From positions 1 to 10,481 of the forward strand of contig CATXML010000031.1 in NCBI GenBank assembly GCA_958372035.1: a stretch of 10,481 nucleotides of DNA. The letters are read 5' to 3'. Shown one piece after another: positions 1-6,087 of the stretch. The stretch comes from an uncultured Collinsella sp. Its GTDB lineage: Bacteria; Actinomycetota; Coriobacteriia; Coriobacteriales; Coriobacteriaceae. The position numbers and the translations under genes were made by a program. Position 1 is the first letter of the stretch; every line of letters starts with the position of its first letter. The notes under the pieces were generated by a model. That model searched no databases and was not told where the DNA came from. It saw nothing but the letters and a program-made list of their open reading frames with translations.

Positions 1-276
1 GACGTGATCGCCGGCTGCCAGGTCCATGAGGGCCTCTTCTTGGTGATCCCACAGCTCAATGCCGCGATTGCTCGTCCATTCAAAGAAGCGTTCGAAGGCT
101 TGATCGGGCGTGAGCCATGGTTCGGGCTCGCTGCCGTCCTCGGGCTCCCACCAAGTGGGAGAGAGCGCGCCGAGCGAACCGAACTCTGCCTCGGTTCCCG
201 TGCCGCCCGAGAATGAGCTGGCGGCCCCGGCGCCGGAGACGGTGCTGGCGGCGGTATCTGTCGTGGTCTGTGCCAT
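1..276 (-). CDS. SF2 DEAD/DEAH-box helicase, DUF3516 type (N-terminal part)
   Basis: The frame is open from an ATG at 276 down to position 1 and gives 92 residues; the rest lies outside the window. Residues 1-45 are rich in Ser, Gly, Ala and Thr and look disordered. They are followed by PTWWEPEDG and then FFEWTSNRGIELWDHQEEAL, which reads as the Q-motif-like start of a large actinobacterial SF2 helicase: an aromatic/Glu helix followed by a Gln that contacts ATP. The visible part ends at AAGDHV, just where the Walker A strand (typically ...TPTGSGKS) should begin. The Shine-Dalgarno is weak (AGAGAAAG about 7 nt upstream), but the ATG is the natural start after a 98-nt gap from trmB. Family assignment comes from memory of DUF3516 helicases and rests on a short stretch. 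Any ATP-dependent RNA or DNA helicase of this superfamily would fit, and no motif beyond the Q region can be seen. Confidence 0.75.
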   Translation of the reverse strand, partial: MAQTTTDTAASTVSGAGAASSFSGGTGTEAEFGSLGALSPTWWEPEDGSEPEPWLTPDQAFERFFEWTSNRGIELWDHQEEALMDLAAGDHV

Positions 277-374
277 GTGGTTGCTTTCTCTCGCGATTGT
301 CCGCCAACTATTATGGCGTAGCGGCGGCGCGGAGCGGCAGCGCGCGAGAAAATGCAGGAAATGGGCGTGCGGTG
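277..374 (-). promoter_or_regulatory. Candidate promoter region of the left-edge helicase
   Basis: This 98-nt gap separates the trmB stop from the helicase start. On the minus strand it carries CATAAT (315 to 310), a 5/6 match to the -10 consensus, which would start transcription near 303 and leave a leader of about 27 nt. No convincing -35 lies 16-18 nt upstream, where the sequence is very G+C rich. No terminator hairpin with a T-run was seen after trmB, so read-through from trmB is also possible. Confidence 0.3.
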
Positions 375-1214
375 CTAGCGTTCCTGAGGCAGGCGCTTCT
401 TGCCTTTCCGGGCACGGTTTCTAAAGTTCTCGACGGCCTCTTCCATGCCGAGAGGCACGTAGGTGAGCTCATCGAGGTTATCGGGCAGGTAGCAGGCAAG
501 GCTTTGCTCCTGCATGCGGCCCGCCGTGAGCTGTTCGTCGGTTGGCTGCGCACCGGGTGTGGCGCAAATGCCATAGACGACGGCGCCCATCTCGCGCGTG
601 CGGCATTCATATTCGGTCTCGGGATGCTCGGGATGGTCGCGGCGTACGTCGTCACTTACCCAAAGCGTGTCGTAGCCGGCCGCGGCAAACTGCCCCAGGG
701 CGTAGTCGCGCAATGGCTTGCTGTCGGTGCGCAGCGTGACGGTGGCGTCGGCTGCAAAGAGCGAGCGATAGAGCATTAGATGGTCGACATGGACGAGTCG
801 TTTTTTGGCGTACTTGGCCTTGGGCTGCGGCGTGGGAAAGTTAATGGTGATGGCATTGAGCTCGCCTGCGGCAAACAGCTGCGGCAGCGATGCGGCGCCT
901 CGGGGCAGGACGAGTGCGTTGGATAGCTCCTGCTCGCAGATTTTCTGTGCGGCATAGGCGATGCAGATGGGCTCCTGGTCCATGCCGATAAAGAGGGTGT
1001 TTGGCTCGTGGGCCGCGCGCTCTACAAGGTACGTTCCCTTGCCACAGCCAAGATCAAGGTGAAGGTGTTCGAAGGGCTTGCTGCCAGCTGGCGCACAGGC
1101 CTTGCGCCAATCTCCGGCATAGGCCTCGGGGTTCGTCTCAATCGCATCGGCGTAGCGCTCCAGGCGCTCCTCGAGCACAAAGTTCTTAGGCGTGCGAACG
1201 TGGACGGCTCCCAT
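375..1214 (-). CDS. trmB: TrmB-like tRNA (guanine-N7)-methyltransferase
   Basis: 279 residues; the product is predicted to use SAM to methylate N7 of guanosine 46 in the tRNA variable loop, in the cytoplasm. The start has AAGGAG 4 nt upstream. Visible landmarks are FVLEERLERYADAI (12-25), typical of the family N-terminus; SAM motif I LDLGCGKG (53-60); the acidic end of strand 2 at IGMDQEP (76-82); NFPTPQPKAKYAKKRL (125-140), aligning with the family signature FPDPWPKxxHxKRRL; LRTD (161-164); and ETEYECR (199-205), matching the C-terminal T-x-Y-E signature. In the signature the Asp and Trp of DPW are replaced by Thr and Gln. The last 60 or so residues extend past the usual end and finish in a basic tail (RNRARKGKKRLPQER). 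It follows the Trm9-like gene on the same strand after 118 nt. Family membership is fairly secure; the exact target base is less so because of the altered signature. Confidence 0.8.
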   Translation of the reverse strand: MGAVHVRTPKNFVLEERLERYADAIETNPEAYAGDWRKACAPAGSKPFEHLHLDLGCGKGTYLVERAAHEPNTLFIGMDQEPICIAYAAQKICEQELSNALVLPRGAASLPQLFAAGELNAITINFPTPQPKAKYAKKRLVHVDHLMLYRSLFAADATVTLRTDSKPLRDYALGQFAAAGYDTLWVSDDVRRDHPEHPETEYECRTREMGAVVYGICATPGAQPTDEQLTAGRMQEQSLACYLPDNLDELTYVPLGMEEAVENFRNRARKGKKRLPQER

Positions 1215-1332
1215 GAGGCTCCTTGGTCATAAGTATGGAACGCATAGCTGCACGTTCCGTCAATGGGTTGAAAAAGGGTGGGCGCAATGTGCCCGAAAGT
1301 TGCGGTGCGGCTCGGCGACGAGTCGTCAATGC
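1215..1332 (-). promoter_or_regulatory. trmB leader: inverted repeats and weak promoter/terminator signals
   Basis: On the minus strand this spacer holds two copies of CATTGACG (1331-1324 and 1265-1258), each containing a TTGACG that could be a -35 box. No good -10 follows at 16-18 nt; CATACT lies 20 nt after the second. The inverted repeat GGAACG-10 nt-CGTTCC (1237-1258) sits just upstream of the trmB ribosome site. An 11-nt palindrome GACGAGTCGTC occupies 1317-1327. A short hairpin GGGC...GCCC (1280-1294), followed after 4 nt by five T residues (1275-1271), could be a weak terminator for the upstream methyltransferase. None of these is decisive. Confidence 0.3.
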
Positions 1333-2205
1333 CTACAGGCGCTTAAGAATCACATAGCGGTTGAGCTCGCCGCTGCGACCGTCGGCATGGAAACGCTCAA
1401 GCTCGCGCACGGGGACCTCGCCGCTCTTGTAGAACGTACGGACGCCGCGCACCAGGTCGGTGATCTGCTGATCATCAAAGTGGTGGCAATAACGGTAGGC
1501 GTGACGGTCGTTTTGCCAGCCAATGAGGTGGTCGCCGGCTTCAAACTGCGCGGAATCGTAACCCTCAAACGGCGGGGTGAGCTCGGCGCGGGCTTCGGCG
1601 CGAACGGCCTTGCGCGCCATGCGCTCGTCGTTCATAAACTCCCAAAAACTGATGGCGATGATGCCACCCGGGCGCGTTTGGCGCACCAAGGCATCAAGTA
1701 CGCGTACACGGTACTCGCACGACGGCACATGGTGCATAAAGCCAAAGCAGACCGAGATGTCGGCGAGCGGGGCGTCGAAAAGCACGTCGGGTGTCTCGGC
1801 GGGGTTGAGCTTCATAAGGGCGTCGAGTACGTCGAGTTCCTGGAAGTGCAGGTTGGGAATGCGCAGGGCGTGGCCGCGTGCATCGATGGCCAGGTCCTGG
1901 CACGAGTCGACACCATAGAACTCGAAGGGGCAGCTGGCGTCTGCCGAGGGGCTCGTGCCGTCCACGCCTTTGGCAGCCAGCGTGCCGCCGGCGGCAGAGT
2001 TCTCGAAGCGCATGTTGCCGCAGGCAAGGTCGAAGACGCGGACGGGATGCTCGATCGTGGCGACGTCGAGCTGTTCGAGCGCAATGTCCATGGTGCGCAC
2101 CCAGCCGGGCCACGGGGCCTGACGCGTATCGGAAAAGGAGGCGGAGTGCTCGCGATAGAACGTGTTGTTGAGCTGGATGAGCGATGAGGCGAAATCGCGG
2201 TTCAC
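1333..2205 (-). CDS. Trm9-like class I SAM methyltransferase (candidate wobble-uridine modifier)
   Basis: 290 residues from a GTG at 2205, chosen because GGAGGGAG lies 9 nt upstream; the frame stays open 16 codons further but without a ribosome site. Compared from memory with yeast Trm9, several regions correspond: FYREHSASFSDTRQAPWPGW (16-35) against the Trm9 pattern YNEI..HFS.TR.KPWP; SAM motif I FDLACGN (58-64); GFMHHVP (155-161) against the VHH motif; ISFWEF (185-190); GDHLIGW (224-230) against the VPW motif; and YRYCHHF (237-243) against RYYHLY. Trm9 methylates 5-carboxymethyluridine at tRNA position 34 to the methyl ester. About 28 residues (67-96) are inserted between motif I and the second strand. 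The product is probably soluble. It lies upstream of trmB on the same strand, with the presumed cm5U-forming enzyme elp3 two kb away on the other strand. An unrelated small-molecule methyltransferase remains possible; fold and Trm9-family relationship are likely, the substrate is inferred. Confidence 0.7.
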   Translation of the reverse strand: MNRDFASSLIQLNNTFYREHSASFSDTRQAPWPGWVRTMDIALEQLDVATIEHPVRVFDLACGNMRFENSAAGGTLAAKGVDGTSPSADASCPFEFYGVDSCQDLAIDARGHALRIPNLHFQELDVLDALMKLNPAETPDVLFDAPLADISVCFGFMHHVPSCEYRVRVLDALVRQTRPGGIIAISFWEFMNDERMARKAVRAEARAELTPPFEGYDSAQFEAGDHLIGWQNDRHAYRYCHHFDDQQITDLVRGVRTFYKSGEVPVRELERFHADGRSGELNRYVILKRL

Positions 2206-2325
2206 GGCGCGGGACTCCCTCCGTTGGCGGTGCGGAATAAACAGTACGACCATACTACCGTTAACGCCGCAACGGGGACAACCAAGCTACGGGTCATTGC
2301 TTTGTTTGGACACATTTCCGCAGCT

Positions 2326-2354
2326 CATATGCACCCGCAACCGCCGGTTGTCAA
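2326..2354 (-). promoter_or_regulatory. Candidate promoter of the Trm9-like gene
   Basis: A perfect TTGACA lies on the minus strand at 2354-2349. The hexamer 17 nt downstream is CATATG (2331-2326), a poor -10; TATGAG at 2329-2324 gives a 19-nt spacer. The resulting leader would be about 115 nt. The -35 is convincing and the -10 is not. Confidence 0.35.
2338..2350. promoter_or_regulatory. 13-nt palindrome, possible operator
   Basis: CAACCG-C-CGGTTG is a perfect inverted repeat around one central base. It touches the TTGACA box of the divergent promoter and lies about 120 nt upstream of the XRE regulator start. XRE-family proteins bind such dyads as dimers, so autoregulation is an inference from position; a single site with no second copy seen. 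Confidence 0.3.
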
Positions 2355-2472
2355 AAATCTCACTAGAATAGGTGGCATGCTTTTGGCGGTGGCGGATAGA
2401 TTTTTAACTGTGCAAGGCGCCTTAAGAACAAAAACGGTCCGGCGGCACGGCTGGCATCACATAGGAGGAACC

Positions 2473-3186
2473 ATGAATGTAGAAACTGCGCAGCGGCTCG
2501 CCGACCTTCGTCGCAGCAAGGGTTTTAGCCAAGAAGGGTTGGCGCGAAAGCTGGGACTGTCGCGCCAGGCGGTCAGTAAATGGGAGCGTGCGGAGAGCTC
2601 GCCCGATACCGAGAACCTGATCTCGCTCGCAAAACTCTATGGCGTGAGTTTGGACGAGCTCCTCAATCCGAGTGACGAGATCGAGGACGATATCGAATTT
2701 GAGAACGAGGACCGCGCCCGTCAGCGCGAGGCCGAGGCCGCGGAGCGTGCCCGCACCCATGAGGCAGCGGCGCGCGCCACCGAGGCGGCAACACAGGCGA
2801 GTGATGCCGCGGCCAAGGCGGCGCAAGCGGCAAGCTGGAGTGCGCAGGCCGCCAATGCCGCTACGGCGCAGGTGACGAGTGGCGGCGCAGCTGGCTCGAC
2901 TCCGGTGAAAGGTCCGTTCCAGTCGTTTCCGTATTGGGCCGTGTGCTGGCTGCTGTTCTTTTTGCTGATGTTCCTGTTTGGTGGCTCCTTTGCCGCGCTG
3001 ATCTTCTTTACAATCCCCATCTATCACTGGGTGGCGCGTGCGCTCGATGGCGATTGGGCACGCGGGGATATTCAGGTTGGTCCGGCACCGGAGGCGGCTA
3101 AGGCTCAGGATGTTTCCGCTGCGGTTGATACTGATGTGGCTTCCTCGACCGCCGCTGAGCCGAGCGACAAAGAAGGTGATGAATGA
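2473..3186 (+). CDS. Membrane-anchored XRE/HTH_3 transcriptional regulator
   Basis: 237 residues from an ATG with GGAGG 4 nt upstream. Residues 6-64 form an HTH_3/XRE DNA-binding domain: RLADLRRSKGFSQEGLARKL, recognition helix LSRQAVSKWERAESSPD, then LISLAKLYGVSLDELL. Residues 68-82 are acidic. Residues 83-135 are extremely Ala-rich with Glu and Arg (AAxxA-like spacing) and probably form a long helix or coiled coil. Residues 154-190 are strongly hydrophobic (YWAVCWLLFFLLMFLF, then a second hydrophobic stretch) and should span the membrane once or as a tight hairpin. The tail is Ala/Ser/Asp-rich. This looks like a repressor tethered to the membrane and able to sense envelope state. The stop overlaps the start of the next gene, so the two are translationally coupled. 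The target promoter is unknown, and autoregulation is only inferred. Confidence 0.85.
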   Translation: MNVETAQRLADLRRSKGFSQEGLARKLGLSRQAVSKWERAESSPDTENLISLAKLYGVSLDELLNPSDEIEDDIEFENEDRARQREAEAAERARTHEAAARATEAATQASDAAAKAAQAASWSAQAANAATAQVTSGGAAGSTPVKGPFQSFPYWAVCWLLFFLLMFLFGGSFAALIFFTIPIYHWVARALDGDWARGDIQVGPAPEAAKAQDVSAAVDTDVASSTAAEPSDKEGDE

Positions 3187-4082
3187 TGAAGCTCTCGCGT
3201 GAGTCCAAGGTCCGCCTGGGCGTCGGTATCGGAGCGTTCGTGCTCATCATCGGGCTTATCTTTGGCACTTCGCGGATATTGTTTCATTTTGATGGCCCGT
3301 GGGATCTCGGCGATATTGCATCCGGTTTGTCCGGTATGGACGATGTGGTTGACGGGGACGATTCTTTGGATGGCGGTAACTATTCCGCTCAGTCTCGGCA
3401 GCTTTCGAGCGAAACGTTTGATACCGACTCATTCCAGTCCCTTGACCTGGATGTGACATCGGGTGAGGTTGAGATCAAGTGCGTTTCCGGCGGGCAGGTG
3501 CGTGTCATCGAGAGCGGTCGTGTTGCAAAGGGGGTAGCTACCTACGATGCTGCCACTCAGAATCTGGCCGAGGTCAAGGGTTCTACACTCACGATTAGCC
3601 AGTTCGACTGCGATGACGAGCGCGCTATCGATCGTTCGGTCACCATCGAGCTGCCGCGGGATGTTGCGGATAACATGGTGGGCATTACAGCGAATGTAGG
3701 ATCGGGCGATCTGACGGTCACGGATGTAGCGTGTCATGACCTCAACCTGACTTTGGACTCGGGAGACGTTGAGTTTGCGGGCACCGTAACCGACACCTTG
3801 GATGCCGAGGTCGGTTCGGGCGATGTGGCGTTCGAGCTCTACCAGGCCCCCGCGAAGTCGATGGACGTAAGCGTGGGCTCGGGCGATGTGGAGATATCGG
3901 TTCCGAACTCTACGGGCTTTAAGGCGAGCCTCACCGTGGGCAGCGGTGACTTTGAGAGCGATTTCCTTCCGCTTGGCTACGATGGCGAGACCATATTGAA
4001 TGCTGAATTCGACAACGGTGACAAGTCTGCAACGTATCGTTTTAAGGTCGGTTCGGGCGACATGTCGTTCGAATCGGTGTGA
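3183..4082 (+). CDS. DUF4097-family beta-repeat membrane protein
   Basis: 299 residues. Its ATG overlaps the preceding stop (ATGA), with AAGGTGAT in front as ribosome site; the second Met at codon 2 is an equal alternative. Basic residues KLSRESKVR are followed by one transmembrane segment (about 12-30, LGVGIGAFVLIIGLIFGTS), so the rest probably lies outside the cytoplasm. Residues 85-299 are a beta-strand repeat: SGE or SGD turns at about 93, 174, 193, 212, 233, 254 and 291, most about 20 residues apart with alternating hydrophobic strands (GSGDVAFEL, GSGDVEISV). That periodicity is typical of DUF4097/DUF4098 putative adhesin domains, which form a beta-helix-like fold. In Gram-positives such proteins often accompany HTH or anti-sigma-like membrane regulators; here the partner is the coupled XRE protein, so this is probably its sensor or effector. 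The ligand is unknown. Confidence 0.85.
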   Translation: MMKLSRESKVRLGVGIGAFVLIIGLIFGTSRILFHFDGPWDLGDIASGLSGMDDVVDGDDSLDGGNYSAQSRQLSSETFDTDSFQSLDLDVTSGEVEIKCVSGGQVRVIESGRVAKGVATYDAATQNLAEVKGSTLTISQFDCDDERAIDRSVTIELPRDVADNMVGITANVGSGDLTVTDVACHDLNLTLDSGDVEFAGTVTDTLDAEVGSGDVAFELYQAPAKSMDVSVGSGDVEISVPNSTGFKASLTVGSGDFESDFLPLGYDGETILNAEFDNGDKSATYRFKVGSGDMSFESV

Positions 4083-4129
4083 CATGCGGTTTTCGGAGAT
4101 CGGTGCATATAGACATGCTCTTTGATGGA

Positions 4130-4168
4130 GGCGTCGGGGCCGTGGTCGGCTTCGGCGCCTTTGCCTTT
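4130..4168 (+). terminator. Rho-independent terminator after the XRE/DUF4097 unit
   Basis: A 13-bp stem pairs 4130-4142 with 4147-4159 (GGCGTCGGGGCCG and CGGCTTCGGCGCC, three G-U wobbles) around the tetraloop TGGT. It is followed by the T-rich TTTGCCTTT. The stem is strong and G+C rich; the T-tract is interrupted by GCC. It would insulate elp3 from the upstream unit. Confidence 0.65.
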
Positions 4169-4180
4169 ACAATGGGGTCA
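4168..4180 (+). promoter_or_regulatory. elp3 -10 box, probable leaderless transcript
   Basis: TACAAT at 4168-4173 is a 5/6 match to the -10 consensus and lies six bases before the ATG at 4180, so transcription would start at or next to the A of the start codon. No usable ribosome site is present (GGGG ends only 2 nt before ATG). No good -35 is seen; the region it would occupy is inside the terminator hairpin. Leaderless mRNAs are common in actinobacteria. Confidence 0.5.
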
Positions 4181-6087
4181 TGGAACAGATTATTTTGAAC
4201 ATACTCGATGCCCTGCGTCGCGGTGAGACCGTGGACGACAAGGTACTCGTCAAATTGATACATGCCGAGGCGCGCCGTGAGGGTGCCGACAAGCGCGATT
4301 TGGCCAAGCGTCGCCTGCTGCCGTTTTACCAGCGGGTGAAACGCGAGGAGCTGGCTCGTTGGACGGCATGGAATGTCGACGCCGAGCTAGAGCGCCAACT
4401 GCTGCAGGTGCTACGCATGAAGCCTCGTCGCACGGCTTCGGGCGTGGCGACCATTACCGTCATCACCAAGCCGTGGCCCTGTTCGGGCGATTGCCTGTTT
4501 TGTCCCAACGACCTGCGCATGCCCAAAAGCTATTTACATGCTGAGCCCGCGTGCGCCCGTGCGGAGCAAAACTGCTTCGATCCGTATCTGCAGGTGAGCG
4601 CCCGTTTGACGGCGCTTTCGCAGATGGGACATGCGACCGATAAGATCGAGCTCATTGTGCTTGGTGGTACCTGGAGCGACTATCCGGAAGGCTATCAGAC
4701 ATGGTTTATGTCGGAGCTCTTCCGTGCGCTCAATGACGATGCCGTCGCCGGCGTGGCGGCCAACCCCATGTTGGCGCGTCCGGGCATCAGCCGTGCCGAG
4801 GCAGGGCGCCTGCTCGATGACGCTCCCGCCGATGCGCTGCCGCCGGTGGTAGCGGAGCGTCGCGAGCGCTATCGGGCCGCCGGCATTGCGACAGACGAAG
4901 CCGAGCTCGCTGCCGGCGTTGCCGACGAGCAGGGGCGTGTGGATGCTGCCGTGGGCGGCTATAACCGCGCGGTGCGTCGTCTGTACGGCCCCGGCACGCC
5001 GTGGGGCGAGGTCGCCGAGTGGCAGACAGCAACGATGGAGGAGCTCGAGCGCCAGCAGCGCATCAACGAGACGGCGAAGCATCGCGTGGTGGGACTCGTT
5101 ATCGAGACGCGCCCCGATGCTGTAACGCCGCAGGCCCTCACGCTCATTCGTCGCCTGGGCTGTACCAAGATTCAGATGGGCATTCAGAGCCTCGACCAGC
5201 ACCTGCTCGATATCAACGAGCGTCGCATTTCGGTGACGCAGATTGAGCGGGCGTTTTCGCTTGCGCGCCTGTTTGGCTTTAAGATCCACGCGCACTTTAT
5301 GCTCAATTTGTTGGGTGCTACGCCCGAGGGGGATAAACGCGACTACGAGCGCTTTATGACCGTGGGGGCCTTTATGCCCGACGAGGTCAAGGTCTATCCG
5401 TGCGCGCTCATCGAGGGCTCGCGCCTGGTGGGCTGTTATGAGCGCGGCGAGTGGCGCCCCTATACCGAGGAAGAACTGCTCGATGTGCTGGCCGATGACA
5501 TCGTGGTGACGCCGGCGTTCTGCCGCATCAGCCGCATGATTCGCGACTTTAGTTCCGATGACATCATGGTGGGCAACAAGAAGCCCAACCTGCGTCAGCT
5601 CGTCGAGAACCGCCTAGCTGCTCGGGGTGACGGTGCGACGGCGCGTGAGATCCGCTATCGCGAGATTAGCACGGCGGGCGCCGACCTGGGCGAGTTGACC
5701 CTTGACGAGGGCGTGGCGTACGAGACGCCGGTGACGCACGAGCGCTTTTTGCAGTGGGTGACGCCGCAGGGCAAAATCGCGGGTTTTTTGCGCCTGTCGC
5801 TGCCCGATCGCGCGTTTGTTGCCGCGCATGCGGACGAGTTGCCGACGACGCCGGACGAGGCGATGATTCGCGAGGTGCACGTGTACGGCATGGCGGCGCG
5901 CATGGGAGATCAAGGCCAGGCGGCTCAGCATCATGGACTGGGGCGGTCGCTGGTGGAGCGTGCGTGCCAGATGGCGCGGGACGCGGGCTATGCGCGCATC
6001 AACGTGATCAGCGCGATCGGCACGCGTGAGTACTATCGTCATTTGGATTTTTACGACCATGGACTCTATCTGCAAAAGGAGCTCTAG
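4180..6087 (+). CDS. elp3: Elp3-type tRNA wobble-uridine modification enzyme (radical SAM/GNAT)
   Basis: 635 residues. Elp3 uses a radical SAM reaction and acetyl-CoA to carboxymethylate C5 of uridine 34 in tRNA; bacterial and archaeal forms act without the other Elongator subunits. Visible elements: a basic N-terminal tRNA-contacting region (1-95); the 4Fe-4S motif CSGDCLFC with Cys 101, 105 and 108; PKSYLHAEPACARAEQN (115-131) and LIVLGGTWSDYP (158-169), matching PQSYTGxEPxxxRA and IVMGGTF of the family; IETRPD (308-313); MGIQSLDQH (333-341); and RISRMIRDF with NLRQLVENRL (449-479). A GNAT domain spans about 510-635, with acetyl-CoA loop QHHGLGRS (583-590) and ISAIGTREYYRHLDF (610-624), whose Tyr pair is conserved in Elp3. 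Residues about 187-300 are an extra charged segment compared with the roughly 550-residue usual form. The next gene starts directly after its stop. Confidence 0.92.
   Translation: MEQIILNILDALRRGETVDDKVLVKLIHAEARREGADKRDLAKRRLLPFYQRVKREELARWTAWNVDAELERQLLQVLRMKPRRTASGVATITVITKPWPCSGDCLFCPNDLRMPKSYLHAEPACARAEQNCFDPYLQVSARLTALSQMGHATDKIELIVLGGTWSDYPEGYQTWFMSELFRALNDDAVAGVAANPMLARPGISRAEAGRLLDDAPADALPPVVAERRERYRAAGIATDEAELAAGVADEQGRVDAAVGGYNRAVRRLYGPGTPWGEVAEWQTATMEELERQQRINETAKHRVVGLVIETRPDAVTPQALTLIRRLGCTKIQMGIQSLDQHLLDINERRISVTQIERAFSLARLFGFKIHAHFMLNLLGATPEGDKRDYERFMTVGAFMPDEVKVYPCALIEGSRLVGCYERGEWRPYTEEELLDVLADDIVVTPAFCRISRMIRDFSSDDIMVGNKKPNLRQLVENRLAARGDGATAREIRYREISTAGADLGELTLDEGVAYETPVTHERFLQWVTPQGKIAGFLRLSLPDRAFVAAHADELPTTPDEAMIREVHVYGMAARMGDQGQAAQHHGLGRSLVERACQMARDAGYARINVISAIGTREYYRHLDFYDHGLYLQKEL

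Larger units (their letters stand above)
2206..2472. other. Divergent intergenic region
   Basis: 267 nt separate the Trm9-like gene from the XRE regulator. The region is more A+T rich than its neighbours. It contains a consensus minus-strand -35 box, a 13-nt palindrome (2338-2350), a looser inverted repeat CCGTT/AACGG (2258-2262 and 2271-2275), and TAGAAT at 2364-2369, which could be a plus-strand -10 for the regulator, though no -35 was found at the right distance. A start upstream of 2473 for the regulator was rejected because that reading crosses this non-coding-looking stretch and has no ribosome site. Confidence 0.55.

Noticed and set aside
1237..1258. LexA/SOS box in front of trmB (GAAC...GTTC)
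   Set aside because: The half-sites are 12 nt apart, whereas the Gram-positive SOS box has 4 nt between GAAC and GTTC.
1192..2187. 331-codon plus-strand open frame opposite the Trm9-like gene
   Set aside because: Antisense to a gene with clear methyltransferase motifs, and it runs through the trmB leader; no domain is recognisable in it.
2224..2472. N-terminal extension of the XRE regulator
   Set aside because: The ATG at 2473 has a strong ribosome site and begins right at the HTH domain; the upstream reading crosses the A+T-richer promoter region.
3693..4075. Tandem DNA repeat or CRISPR-like array (recurring TCGGGCGAT)
   Set aside because: The repeats are in frame and encode the SGD turns of the DUF4097 protein; the units diverge at DNA level and are protein-structural.
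4534..5295. 253-codon minus-strand open frame opposite elp3
   Set aside because: Composition (His/Arg/Leu-rich) is that of a reverse shadow; elp3 has full family motifs on the other strand.
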